Of a stretch of 6,408 nucleotides of DNA, positions 1-5,330 are shown in pieces. A model generated the notes under the pieces. It did no database searches. It saw nothing but the letters and a program-made list of their open reading frames with translations, and was not told where the DNA came from. The DNA comes from Nitrosotalea sp. (GTDB lineage Archaea; Thermoproteota; Nitrososphaeria; Nitrososphaerales; Nitrosopumilaceae). The position numbers and the translations under genes were made by a program. Location: positions 1-6,408 of the forward strand of contig JARLFW010000016.1 of NCBI GenBank assembly GCA_031296345.1, given 5' to 3'. Positions within the stretch are counted from its first letter, which is position 1. The number at the start of each line of letters is the position of its first letter.

Positions 1-36
1 ATTAAAAAAACCCTGAAAAAAAAGAATACCGAATAA

Positions 37-426
37 ATTCTTAACAAGGTAAATATTGCCAAGAAAAGCTCCAAGGTAAATTTAACCACTAATTTTAACA
101 ATCCACAGTCGAAAGGCATAAACAACATACATCATCAAAATGTCACAGGAATTACAACTTGGAGTGATTCTACAAACAATACAATACCAAAAGGAGATGT
201 CACTGTAGTATATTGGATAAAGACAAGTAATCAGACAGGACTCTATGGATTGACATTTTACTGTGGTGATTGGAACGCTCTTGCAGTTGGATATGACGGC
301 AATTCTAACATGACTGCAAACAACTTTCCATTCCTAAAGGAAACAATACCATGTCCTAACGAACCATATCATTATCATATTGACAGCCTGACTGGAATTG
401 GTATCAAATACATTCCATATCCTTAA
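37..426 (+). pseudogene. Fragment of exported protein gene, no usable start
   Basis: An open frame of 129 codons ends at TAA 424-426. It is closed upstream by TAA 34-36 and has no early ATG, GTG or TTG; the first in-frame TTG is at 247 and the first ATG at 310, far too late. The frame nevertheless reads like real protein, with Trp and Cys residues, balanced composition and four N-x-S/T sequons, so it looks extracytoplasmic. Before the stop the same frame reads IKKTLKKKNTE, a basic stretch such as precedes a signal peptide. Two A-runs (4-10 and 16-23) make an indel, or a sequencing error, plausible. I read it as the 3' part of a gene broken by a nonsense or frameshift change, or one whose N-terminus lies left of the window. 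I do not recognise the family. Confidence 0.45.
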
Positions 427-458
427 TGATTGATTCATTACCTATTTCTATGATCTAC

Positions 459-468
459 TTTAAAAAAG
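459..468 (+). promoter_or_regulatory. TATA element for the 529-1443 gene
   Basis: TTTAAAAAAG is a good archaeal TATA-like element. Transcription would start roughly 25 bp downstream, near 485-493. That is only a few bases before the in-frame ACG at 493, but about 40 bases before the GTG at 529. It therefore bears on where translation of the next gene begins. Confidence 0.5.
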
Positions 469-528
469 AGTAAACCTGATTATTGCTAATTCACGAAAAA
501 GAAAAAAATACTAATCCCAATTGCATCC

Positions 529-1443
529 GTGGTGATTTTCTTAGTTGTACTAATCATTGTCACTCCAGATGATTCTAGCAATACAAAGGTAGAGCAATCA
601 AACTATACTCAAATAGAGCGATTGGGGGATGGCATATTCTCAACAATCTATGATTCAGCCGCCAAAGAATATCTTCAAAATAATATGATGTATTACCAAG
701 TTAATGCAATTGATGAAGGAAATCAGACTGTTGTAATACCTGTACAAAAACTTCTTTTTCAGAATAATTATTACTACAATCCTAATGGCAGCCTAAATCA
801 CACAGGAATTTATTCTGATCCTTCTAAAGTTGAATTGTACCACAAGATAGGATTATACAATTCCTCAAAAAAAATTGTGTTTGTATATCCAATTTTTACC
901 CAAATAGCATATGAAAAAAATGGATTTTATGATTATTATGCTGGAAGATGTGATTCGAGTTGCCTTACTTTAAAACTTACACAGGATATTAATGGCAAAT
1001 ATACGTCCAGTGGGAGAGCTGCTGCTATTTTGACATTATTGAATTATCCATACATTACAGATATTGATATTGATAAAAATCCCGATATTTTGAAAAGATA
1101 TGACACAGTAATTATGTTGCATAATGAATATGTAACAAAGCGAGAGTTTGATGCAGTTATTCAACATCCGAATGTGATATACTTGTATGCTAATGCACTA
1201 TATGCTCAAGTCTTTGTTGATTATGATTCCAATAGAATGACCCTAATCAGGGGGCATGGATTTCCTCAAGCTTCCATAGGAAACGGGTTTGACTGGAAAT
1301 TTGATAATTCCAAATCTGAATATAACAACGTATGTTATGATTTGAATTTTACTGAGGTTGATAATGGTGATATGTTAAATTGTTATCCATCTTATCGGCT
1401 GTATTATGACATAGCGTTATTGGAATCATTAAAGAACGATTAG
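529..1443 (+). CDS. Membrane-anchored extracytoplasmic protein, unknown function
   Basis: The frame gives 304 residues from GTG 529 and opens straight into a hydrophobic segment (residues 2-12). The same frame extends upstream to a TAA at 487-489, adding a Lys-rich stretch and more hydrophobic residues, which completes a normal signal anchor. No ATG, GTG or TTG exists there, only ACG at 493, so 529 is the first conventional start but probably not the true N-terminus. Most of the protein should lie outside the membrane. It has several N-x-S/T sequons and two close cysteine pairs (141/145 and 269/285) that could form disulfides. Residues about 160-225, around a YDTVIMLHNEYVT segment, have an alternating strand/helix look and resemble glutamine-amidotransferase-like or ThuA-like folds. 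That resemblance is weak and I see no catalytic Cys-His arrangement. The family is not recognised with confidence. Confidence 0.8.
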   Translation: MVIFLVVLIIVTPDDSSNTKVEQSNYTQIERLGDGIFSTIYDSAAKEYLQNNMMYYQVNAIDEGNQTVVIPVQKLLFQNNYYYNPNGSLNHTGIYSDPSKVELYHKIGLYNSSKKIVFVYPIFTQIAYEKNGFYDYYAGRCDSSCLTLKLTQDINGKYTSSGRAAAILTLLNYPYITDIDIDKNPDILKRYDTVIMLHNEYVTKREFDAVIQHPNVIYLYANALYAQVFVDYDSNRMTLIRGHGFPQASIGNGFDWKFDNSKSEYNNVCYDLNFTEVDNGDMLNCYPSYRLYYDIALLESLKND

Positions 1444-1490
1444 ATTCCTACTAGAAAATGAAAACTCTACATTATTCCATAATTACAATT

Positions 1491-1507
1491 TGTACGTTCA
1501 CCGTACA
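1491..1507. repeat. Short inverted repeat upstream of 1537 gene
   Basis: TGTACG and CGTACA are perfect 6-bp arms around a 5-base spacer, 30 bp before the ATG at 1537. It could be an operator or a hairpin following the 529-1443 gene, but there is no T-run directly after it. At this length chance is possible. The 93-bp gap shows no convincing TATA at the ideal distance from ATG 1537; the best AT-rich piece is CTTATTTAC at 1515-1523, which would fit an in-frame TTG at 1552 better. Confidence 0.3.
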
Positions 1508-1536
1508 CATACCATCTTATTTACTTGTCATAATGC

Positions 1537-2487
1537 ATGAAGGACAGACATTTGAACACGTCAGAAATAATAGCGATAATTGCAGTTGCTGTATCGCTTG
1601 TTAGTATAGGATTGCTTTTTGCTGATAATCTGAATTTCCATTCAGAAATAATAAGTTTGAACAACAACATAACCGGACAGTCTCAAACAATCAAAGATCT
1701 TGACAACAAACTTGACTTGAACAAGCAAACCATGACTCAACTCCAAGCAAATAACACTACTTCAAGTGAACAAATTATCTCACTAAACAGCAGGGTAACT
1801 TCATTAGAACAACAAGTAAACTCAATCGAGTCAAATCAACAACAATTAGTGCATCCTGATATACCATGTCCTAATTCTACCGGAGTTGTCGAGTTTTGCA
1901 ACTCCATAGGGGGTGGCGGAGTGATTGAAAATAGGATTTACAAGAAACTATCCTCAACACTTCCAAATGATTACTGGACAGCAGAGTTTGAATACAAATT
2001 TACATCATCCAGCATCCCAAATCATTACATACTTGCTCTCACTGCGACTTCAGACGACCCTACAAGTCCATCACAACCTGAAGTGATATTCATACTGCAT
2101 GGAAAAGACCTAGACCAACTAGTACTCCAAGATATCAATGGATATTCTGATCATGCAATACCGATTAACGTAGACACTCAATATTATGTAAAACTTGAGA
2201 GGACTCCAACACAATTAATTCTGAGCGTTTTCTCGGATCCGGCAAGAAAAATACCGGTTCAAAACTCGCCCATAATATCAAATATCTTAGCAAATGAATA
2301 TTCTAATCTTAATTTTGTTCAACATGCAGACAGTAAGCTAGCTGGACCAGCAAGAGTTCTAACAGCCGAATTGGATAATACGATAATCTACAATACATCA
2401 AACCCTTCACAGATATTGTTCAAAGATGACTATTCATCAACAGATGGATGGATACAAGTTGGAACATCAGTGTTCATAACAAAATAA
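1537..2487 (+). CDS. Membrane-anchored coiled-coil protein with beta-rich, lectin-like domain
   Basis: This protein of 316 residues has three visible parts. Residues 11-29 are one hydrophobic helix, preceded by Lys and Arg, so the rest should be outside the cell. Residues about 37-104 have Leu/Ile/Val at heptad spacing (I38, L41, I45, I52, L55, L59 and later I80, L83, V87, L90, V94, I97) with many Gln/Asn, a coiled-coil stalk. After a CxnC pair (C111, C121) and a GGGG stretch, residues about 135-316 alternate hydrophobic and polar residues in strands. Segments around YWTAEFEYKF and YYVKLERT are typical of concanavalin-A/LamG-like jelly rolls in surface proteins. Sequons N-x-S/T support an exported glycoprotein. 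The likely role is a surface adhesin or sugar-binding protein, possibly oligomeric through the stalk; no enzyme motif is seen. The start is ATG 1537, with TTG 1552 as an alternative. Confidence 0.9.
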   Translation: MKDRHLNTSEIIAIIAVAVSLVSIGLLFADNLNFHSEIISLNNNITGQSQTIKDLDNKLDLNKQTMTQLQANNTTSSEQIISLNSRVTSLEQQVNSIESNQQQLVHPDIPCPNSTGVVEFCNSIGGGGVIENRIYKKLSSTLPNDYWTAEFEYKFTSSSIPNHYILALTATSDDPTSPSQPEVIFILHGKDLDQLVLQDINGYSDHAIPINVDTQYYVKLERTPTQLILSVFSDPARKIPVQNSPIISNILANEYSNLNFVQHADSKLAGPARVLTAELDNTIIYNTSNPSQILFKDDYSSTDGWIQVGTSVFITK

Positions 2488-2491
2488 AAAA
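2481..2491 (-). terminator. T-run downstream of small minus-strand gene
   Basis: Read on the minus strand, just past the stop of the 2508-2669 gene, the sequence is TTTTTTATTTT. Archaeal polymerase terminates at such T-runs without needing a hairpin. The run overlaps the 3' end of the convergent 1537-2487 gene. Confidence 0.4.
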
Positions 2492-2507
2492 TTAAGATGA
2501 ATTAGGA

Positions 2508-2669
2508 TTATTCTAAACTCTTATCCATTTTTTGTGCTAATTTGTCAAGTTTGTCTGCATCAATCTCAATATCATTACTAATACTATCTGTAGGGCATGC
2601 AGCTATTGAAAATTTAAGGACTGCACTTATTATCTTGATTTCCTCTTCTGTTAGATCTACGGTAACCAT
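2508..2669 (-). CDS. Small acidic helical protein (53 residues), unknown
   Basis: ATG at 2669 reading down to TAA at 2508 encodes 53 residues, beginning MVTVDLTEEEIKII and ending in an acidic/lysine helix (DADKLDKLAQKMDKSLE). Composition is that of a soluble helical protein with one Cys-Pro in the middle; there is no signal peptide or known motif. Support for a real gene comes from the promoter. A strong TATA (TTTATATA on the minus strand, 2698-2691) sits about 26 bp before the ATG, the usual archaeal leaderless layout, and a T-run follows the stop. It is divergent from the RHH gene at 2808, with 138 bp between the two starts, so the pair may share control. The longer reading frame over 2614-2844 on this strand is an implausible Cys/Phe/Arg-rich shadow. 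Function unknown. Confidence 0.75.
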   Translation of the reverse strand: MVTVDLTEEEIKIISAVLKFSIAACPTDSISNDIEIDADKLDKLAQKMDKSLE

Positions 2670-2690
2670 AAATCATTTTGTGATTCTTTG

Positions 2691-2698
2691 TATATAAA
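2691..2698 (-). promoter_or_regulatory. TATA box for the 2508-2669 gene
   Basis: TATATAAA on the plus strand reads TTTATATA on the minus strand, a near-ideal archaeal TATA box. Its centre is about 26 bp upstream of the ATG at 2669, which predicts a transcript starting at or next to the start codon. Confidence 0.7.
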
Positions 2699-2777
2699 AC
2701 GCATATATGATTTCCATTAAAAAATAATGATAATTTGTAACATGATGAGCGTCGAAATAAACTAGAGAAATAAAACA

Positions 2778-2787
2778 AATTATATTC
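2778..2787 (+). promoter_or_regulatory. TATA element for the RHH gene
   Basis: AATTATATTC is centred about 26 bp before ATG 2808 and fits leaderless transcription. AGGA lies six bases before the ATG and could act as a weak ribosome site if the transcript carries a short leader. No TTGCAA box is present upstream, unlike the two following genes. Confidence 0.5.
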
Positions 2788-2807
2788 AAAGAAAATAAAC
2801 AGGAATA

Positions 2808-3338
2808 ATGGTTCCAAGTGCAAAGAAGACATCCACCATGACATTCAGAATTGATGAAGATGTTCTAAGTAAACTTCGTTCTGAATCAGAGCATCGGGAG
2901 ACTAGTCTTAATACATTTGTCAATCATATATTCAAAAGATACGTGGAATGGGACATGTATGAGGCAAAGGTAGGCATGGTTCCCATTGCAAAACCAATCA
3001 TTGTAGAACTCTTTGGAAAGATGACAAAGGATCAAGCAATAGACATGGCTAATCGTATTGGAAAAAATGTAGTTAGAGATACTGCATTGTTCATGCAAGG
3101 AGATATCAGCCTTGATTCATTCATCTCTTGGTTTGAAGCAAGAATGCGTGCATCTTCAATTGAGATAAATCATAACATAAAAAATAATATTCATACATTT
3201 ATCATCAAGCACGATCTTGGCGAGAACTGGTCATTATATCACACAACCGTGCTTGAATTAATTTTCAGAGAGGTTTTGGAGAAAAAGATTGATTTTGACT
3301 ATAATGTTGGCATGATGTCATTCAAATTTATCGAATAG
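2808..3338 (+). CDS. Ribbon-helix-helix DNA-binding protein with novel C-terminal domain
   Basis: The protein has 176 residues. Residues 10-46 match the ribbon-helix-helix (CopG/Arc/MetJ-like) plan. A short strand TMTFRI, in which alternate residues would contact DNA, is followed by a helix (DEDVLSKLRSESEHR), a turn with ETS, and a second helix (LNTFVNHIFKRYVEW). RHH proteins bind as dimers, often cooperatively on tandem sites one helical turn apart. The rest (about 50-176) is much longer than in simple RHH repressors and looks like a helix-rich alpha/beta sensor or dimerisation domain. It has a distinctive HDLGENWSLY segment at 135-144 and a strand-like C-terminus. I do not recognise a ligand site. 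The gene ends inside the first base of the operator-like element that precedes the winged-helix gene at 3412. Its best-guess role is a transcription regulator, perhaps acting on the TTGCAA boxes downstream; that link is inference. Confidence 0.88.
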   Translation: MVPSAKKTSTMTFRIDEDVLSKLRSESEHRETSLNTFVNHIFKRYVEWDMYEAKVGMVPIAKPIIVELFGKMTKDQAIDMANRIGKNVVRDTALFMQGDISLDSFISWFEARMRASSIEINHNIKNNIHTFIIKHDLGENWSLYHTTVLELIFREVLEKKIDFDYNVGMMSFKFIE

Positions 3339-3378
3339 GTGATTGCAAACGTTTGCAACTGATTGCAATCTAATCACC
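3338..3378. promoter_or_regulatory. Operator-like array: three TTGCAA boxes, 10-bp phased
   Basis: TTGCAA occurs at 3343-3348, 3353-3358 and 3363-3368, exactly 10 bp apart, so all lie on one face of the helix. The first two form the perfect palindrome TTGCAAACGTTTGCAA (3343-3358), and the third lies in the palindrome GATTGCAATC (3361-3370). Outer arms GGTGATT (3338-3344) and AATCACC (3372-3378) are also inverted. The array ends immediately upstream of the TATA element of the 3412 gene, a usual place for an archaeal activator site, or a site for a repressor that blocks TFB/TBP. A matching two-box array precedes the 3865 gene. Confidence 0.65.
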
Positions 3379-3381
3379 TTT

Positions 3382-3390
3382 GTTATATTT
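3382..3390 (+). promoter_or_regulatory. TATA element for the winged-helix gene
   Basis: GTTATATTT lies about 26-29 bp before the GTG start at 3412 and directly after the TTGCAA array. The expected transcription start falls next to that GTG, which supports it as a leaderless start. Confidence 0.55.
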
Positions 3391-3411
3391 TTGTAGTCTG
3401 CCAAGAGTGAT

Positions 3412-3732
3412 GTGCAGATAGTACAACAGGGCAGAATTCTTGAAGAGAAAATTGCAGACGAGATTTTAAAGATCATATCAAATGATCAAGCAATGCAAAT
3501 ACTTCAAGCTACTACTGACATACCAAAATCTGCATGGGAGATTAGTACAAAGTCTAGGATACCACTAACTCAGGTGTATAGGTGGGTTCGTAGGCTTCAC
3601 AACTCGGGGCTTGTCCGTATTTCAGGAAATACAAACTCTTCTGGCAAAAAATTCTTTATGTATCAAAGTAAGATAAATTCAATCAAAGTCTCATTGAATG
3701 CTTCTACTGAACCCATAATTGAGATATCATAG
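3412..3732 (+). CDS. Winged-helix DNA-binding protein (106 residues)
   Basis: The gene starts at GTG 3412. The only other upstream codons before the in-frame TAG at 3394 are not starts, and the ATG at 3410 is out of frame. Residues about 25-90 form a winged helix-turn-helix. Helices around DQAMQILQAT and SAWEISTKSRI lead to the likely recognition helix LTQVYRWVRRLHNSGLV (52-68), followed by a wing with a glycine/serine turn (70-85). The N-terminal 20 residues are a charged helix, and the last 20 form strands of unknown use. It resembles the many small ArsR/TrmB-style one-domain regulators of ammonia-oxidising archaea. No metal-binding Cys/His set or ligand domain is visible. Its promoter carries three TTGCAA boxes, so it is probably regulated by itself or by the RHH protein. 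A T6 run six bases after the stop is a likely terminator. Confidence 0.88.
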   Translation: MQIVQQGRILEEKIADEILKIISNDQAMQILQATTDIPKSAWEISTKSRIPLTQVYRWVRRLHNSGLVRISGNTNSSGKKFFMYQSKINSIKVSLNASTEPIIEIS

Positions 3733-3737
3733 AAATA

Positions 3738-3743
3738 TTTTTT
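3738..3743 (+). terminator. T6 run after the winged-helix gene
   Basis: Six thymines begin six bases after the TAG at 3730-3732. Oligo-T on the coding strand is sufficient for archaeal termination. It separates this gene from the independently promoted gene at 3865. Confidence 0.45.
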
Positions 3744-3803
3744 CATCAGTGATGTTCATTTAGAAAACACTATGATCAAAATCAAGTAATGAAATTGGTA
3801 ATA

Positions 3804-3819
3804 TTGCAAATGATTGCAA
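3804..3819. promoter_or_regulatory. Operator-like array: two TTGCAA boxes, 10-bp phased
   Basis: TTGCAA at 3804-3809 and 3814-3819 are exactly 10 bp apart, each as ATTGCAAA. A degenerate third, ATTGGTAA, precedes them at 3794-3801. The array lies just upstream of the TATA element at 3831-3840, at nearly the spacing seen before the 3412 gene (last box start to TATA about 18-20 bp in both). This is best explained as the same regulator acting on both promoters. Confidence 0.6.
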
Positions 3820-3830
3820 AGTATACATCT

Positions 3831-3840
3831 CTTTTAAATT
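3831..3840 (+). promoter_or_regulatory. TATA element for the 3865 gene
   Basis: CTTTTAAATT starts about 33 bp before ATG 3865. The transcript would start about five bases before the ATG, so it is nearly leaderless. Confidence 0.6.
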
Positions 3841-3850
3841 CACATTTGAC

Positions 3851-3883
3851 AACTAGTTATAGATATGAATAGTCTAACTAGTT
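3851..3883. repeat. Paired AACTAGTT palindromes around the 3865 start
   Basis: The perfect 8-bp palindrome AACTAGTT occurs at 3851-3858 and again at 3876-3883, 25 bp apart, one on each side of the predicted transcription start and start codon. A bound repressor here would block initiation. The second copy is inside the coding sequence (codons for LTS), so chance is possible. Confidence 0.3.
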
Positions 3884-4272
3884 TTCAAAAAGAATGTTTT
3901 TGCGGAGTAATAAAGTCAGACAAGGCACTGAAAATGTTACTTATTGATAAAAGTAATGAGTTCAGAGAGATTGCTAACAATATTGGATATCCAACTGATT
4001 CTGAAAATTGGGAATTGGTAATACTCAATTTTTGCTTGGATTTTAGTCAAAGCTTTATGATCTGGATTGATTTGAGCGCGCCATGTGATCATAATGCGAT
4101 CCATAAATCCATGACTCAGATGAGACAACTTGCAAGGGGAAAAACAAACATGACAGAAGTTACAAAATTACAGAATATTGCATTCAGGATTGCTGAAGAT
4201 TTCAAGTCAATATGCAAGAGGATTAATGATGAATCTATCAATAATTTTAAAATAATAGTTACATCAATCTGA
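3865..4272 (+). CDS. Orphan protein of 135 residues, TTGCAA-controlled
   Basis: The ATG at 3865 sits just after a good TATA, and the frame runs to TGA 4270-4272. The protein looks soluble and mainly helical, with no signal peptide or transmembrane helix. Near the start is a CFCG pair (C12, C14), and the middle is hydrophobic and aromatic (WELVILNFCLDFSQSFMIWIDL), which could form a core strand/helix. The C-terminal half is a long amphipathic helix region with basic residues. I recognise no family. Its promoter carries the same phased TTGCAA boxes as the winged-helix gene upstream, so it is probably a partner or target in that local circuit. It has its own promoter and is not in an operon with its neighbour, with 132 bp between them. 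Confidence 0.8.
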   Translation: MNSLTSFQKECFCGVIKSDKALKMLLIDKSNEFREIANNIGYPTDSENWELVILNFCLDFSQSFMIWIDLSAPCDHNAIHKSMTQMRQLARGKTNMTEVTKLQNIAFRIAEDFKSICKRINDESINNFKIIVTSI

Positions 4273-4319
4273 ATAATTTACATAAACGTCTAACACCCAC
4301 ATCTATACTCTCACATAAA

Positions 4320-4394
4320 ATGAGATCAAGTAAACTTGAATTTCATAATTCAAAGGTTGCACTGAAATTATTAAAATCTAAAATTTTTACCTGA
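4320..4394 (+). pseudogene. 24-codon ORF in repeat copy 1, possible winged-helix remnant
   Basis: The ORF runs from ATG 4320 to TGA 4394 and reads MRSSKLEFHNSKVALKLLK followed by SKIFT. The opening RSSKLE and the following amphipathic helix resemble the first helix of small winged-helix proteins common in Nitrosopumilaceae, but the rest of such a domain is missing. In the second repeat copy the same frame is interrupted by extra A residues and stops. The base differences between copies are not at third codon positions, so there is no sign that this peptide is conserved. It may be the decayed start of a regulator gene rather than a working microprotein. Confidence 0.25.
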
Positions 4395-4404
4395 CACAGC
4401 TTAA

Positions 4405-4413
4405 TCTAAATAG
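4405..4413 (+). promoter_or_regulatory. TATA-like element for the 4435 gene
   Basis: TCTAAATAG is centred about 26 bp before the ATG at 4435. That distance favours ATG 4435 over the TTG at 4426 as the start. Confidence 0.4.
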
Positions 4414-4434
4414 CTTGATGACATATTGTATAAA

Positions 4435-4629
4435 ATGAAAAAGAAGGTCGCAGATGCAGAATTTGTAAATGAATCAGTCGAGTTCTACAATGAGAGAATT
4501 GATCAGATAATTGCTCAACTTCATGAATCTGCTCTAAGCACACAACAAAAGACCGTGCTAGAAAATGAAAAACAAATAGTCATAGACCGAAGAAACTATT
4601 GGAAGCTTGAACAGACTAAATTACAATAA
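4435..4629 (+). CDS. Small helical, probably coiled-coil protein (64 residues)
   Basis: I chose ATG 4435 (MKKKVADAEF), which fits the TATA distance; an in-frame TTG at 4426 would add three residues. The whole chain is charged and helical with no Cys and no membrane segment. Two helices appear, about residues 7-35 (FVNESVEFYNERIDQIIAQLH) and 37-64 (STQQKTVLENEKQIVIDRRN onward), separated by a short Ser-Ala-Leu-Ser break. This is consistent with an antiparallel helical hairpin or dimeric coiled coil. I do not recognise the family. It stands alone, preceded by a dispersed-repeat copy and followed by a hairpin plus T-run. A small structural or regulatory partner protein is possible, but function is unknown. 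Confidence 0.7.
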   Translation: MKKKVADAEFVNESVEFYNERIDQIIAQLHESALSTQQKTVLENEKQIVIDRRNYWKLEQTKLQ

Positions 4630-4640
4630 TGATATACTGT

Positions 4641-4667
4641 TAATCGTGCTTATCGATTATTCTTTTT
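4641..4667 (+). terminator. Hairpin plus T-run terminator
   Basis: TAATCG (4641-4646) and CGATTA (4654-4659) form a 6-bp stem with a 7-base loop, followed at once by TTCTTTTT. This resembles an intrinsic terminator for the 4435-4629 gene and lies between it and the convergent VOC gene. Another T-run (4687-4691) follows. Confidence 0.5.
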
Positions 4668-4712
4668 GGGACATAATCAAACGTATTATTTTTCATGGAA
4701 TGTTTTTCATCT

Positions 4713-5183
4713 CTACTTGCATTGACTTTTCATGAACTCTTCTCCTGCTTTTTTGAGCTCGTCAAGAGTCATGTCTTTTTTGTGAGTTGCAATGCTCCAA
4801 ACATGTCCAAAAGGATCTATAATTGATCCAAATCTGTCACCCCAAAAAGCATCCATCATTGGCATCTGTGATTTCGCTCCTGCAGAAATAGCCTTGTTAA
4901 AGGTATCATCTGCATTTTGAACATACAAAAAAATTCCACTACTTGTTCCCCCTATTGATTGTGGAGATAGACATCCCATTTGCGGATGTTCATCATTTAG
5001 CATGATACGTGAATCACCTATTTTTATTTCGGCATGCATTATGCTTTTTCCATCAGGTCCTAGAAATCTCATAATTTCTTGTGCTCCAAATGCTTTTTTA
5101 TAAAACTCGATTGCAACTGATGCTCCTTTTACAGTCAAAGTTGGAGTTACACTGTGATGTCCGTCTGGAATTGGATTTACCAT
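4713..5183 (-). CDS. PhnB-like VOC (glyoxalase-fold) family protein
   Basis: The protein has 156 residues, the usual length for this family, from ATG 5183 to the stop at 4713. It has two beta-alpha-beta-beta-beta modules. The first runs from HHSVTPTLTVKGA (9-21) through an EFYKKAFGA helix to MHAEIKIGDSRIMLNDE (49-65). The second includes GIFLYVQNADDTFNKAISAG (83-102) and FWGDRFGSIIDPFGHVWSIA (113-132), the signature of the PhnB/YycE-like VOC subgroup. VOC proteins bind a divalent metal or small molecule between modules; H10, E52, D123 and H127 are candidate polar site residues. The substrate cannot be told from sequence, and the label 'PhnB' does not imply phosphonate metabolism. The last 20 residues are a helix typical of the subgroup. 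It has a strong TATA upstream and is transcribed alone, convergent with the 4435 gene. Confidence 0.93.
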   Translation of the reverse strand: MVNPIPDGHHSVTPTLTVKGASVAIEFYKKAFGAQEIMRFLGPDGKSIMHAEIKIGDSRIMLNDEHPQMGCLSPQSIGGTSSGIFLYVQNADDTFNKAISAGAKSQMPMMDAFWGDRFGSIIDPFGHVWSIATHKKDMTLDELKKAGEEFMKSQCK

Positions 5184-5200
5184 ACTAATGCTTTGTTTGA

Positions 5201-5212
5201 ATAAATTTATAC
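5201..5212 (-). promoter_or_regulatory. TATA box for the VOC gene
   Basis: The minus strand reads GTATAAATTTAT, about 20-28 bp before the ATG at 5183, a strong archaeal TATA predicting a nearly leaderless mRNA. One TTGCAA (5245-5250) lies further upstream but is single, so it is not counted as an operator. Confidence 0.6.
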
Positions 5213-5253
5213 TTTATTCCAAATTTTCAGGAAACGTATCTTTTTGCAATATG

Positions 5254-5330
5254 AGAACAGGTGAACATACCCTATGCTGAAAATATACCCGAGCGTTAAA
5301 TATTATGTGTCAAAATGTTAAACCTGTTCT
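5254..5330. repeat. Inverted repeat AGAACAGGT / ACCTGTTCT
   Basis: Perfect 9-bp arms lie at 5254-5262 and 5322-5330, with 59 bp between them, in the 305-bp gap between the divergent VOC gene and the 5489 gene. Between the arms is an AT-rich TATA-like stretch, TTAAATATT (5296-5304). The arms could be paired operator half-sites or could pair in an RNA. No convincing ORF fills the gap; the longest plus-strand ATG frame I found is 15 codons (5274-5321). Confidence 0.4.

Larger units (their letters stand above)
4288..4432 (+). repeat. Dispersed repeat, copy 1 (intact-looking)
   Basis: This segment is related to 5996-6117 in the same orientation. The best match is 4331-4387 against 6027-6087, sharing a block around AATTCAAAGGTTG then ACTGAAA and TTATTAAAAT, with few substitutions and a 2-base indel. 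Looser matches flank it: GTCTA at 4288 and ATAAAAT at 4315 on the left, TATTGTATA at 4424 on the right. The right match lies directly before the ATG of the 4435 gene. No terminal inverted repeats or target duplications are seen, so it is not an obvious insertion sequence; a duplicated gene start or promoter region is more likely. Confidence 0.55.

Noticed and set aside
2614..2844. 76-codon minus-strand frame
   Set aside because: Phe/Ser/Arg/Cys-rich, improbable composition. It overlaps the start of the RHH gene, and its lower part covers the better supported 53-residue gene in another frame.
2984..2991. Single ATTGCAAA inside the RHH coding sequence
   Set aside because: It is isolated, not phased with another box, and encodes normal protein sequence.
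2886..3098. 70-codon minus-strand frame inside the RHH gene
   Set aside because: It lies entirely within the RHH gene on the opposite strand, has a Cys/His/Ile-rich random-like translation and no promoter.
3338..3378. TTGCAA array as a transcription terminator of the RHH gene
   Set aside because: It could fold into hairpins, but no T-run follows at once, and an equivalent array precedes another promoter, so an operator is the better reading.
3937..4128. 63-codon minus-strand frame inside the 3865 gene
   Set aside because: It is antisense shadow of a better supported gene and has no TATA element or recognisable domain.
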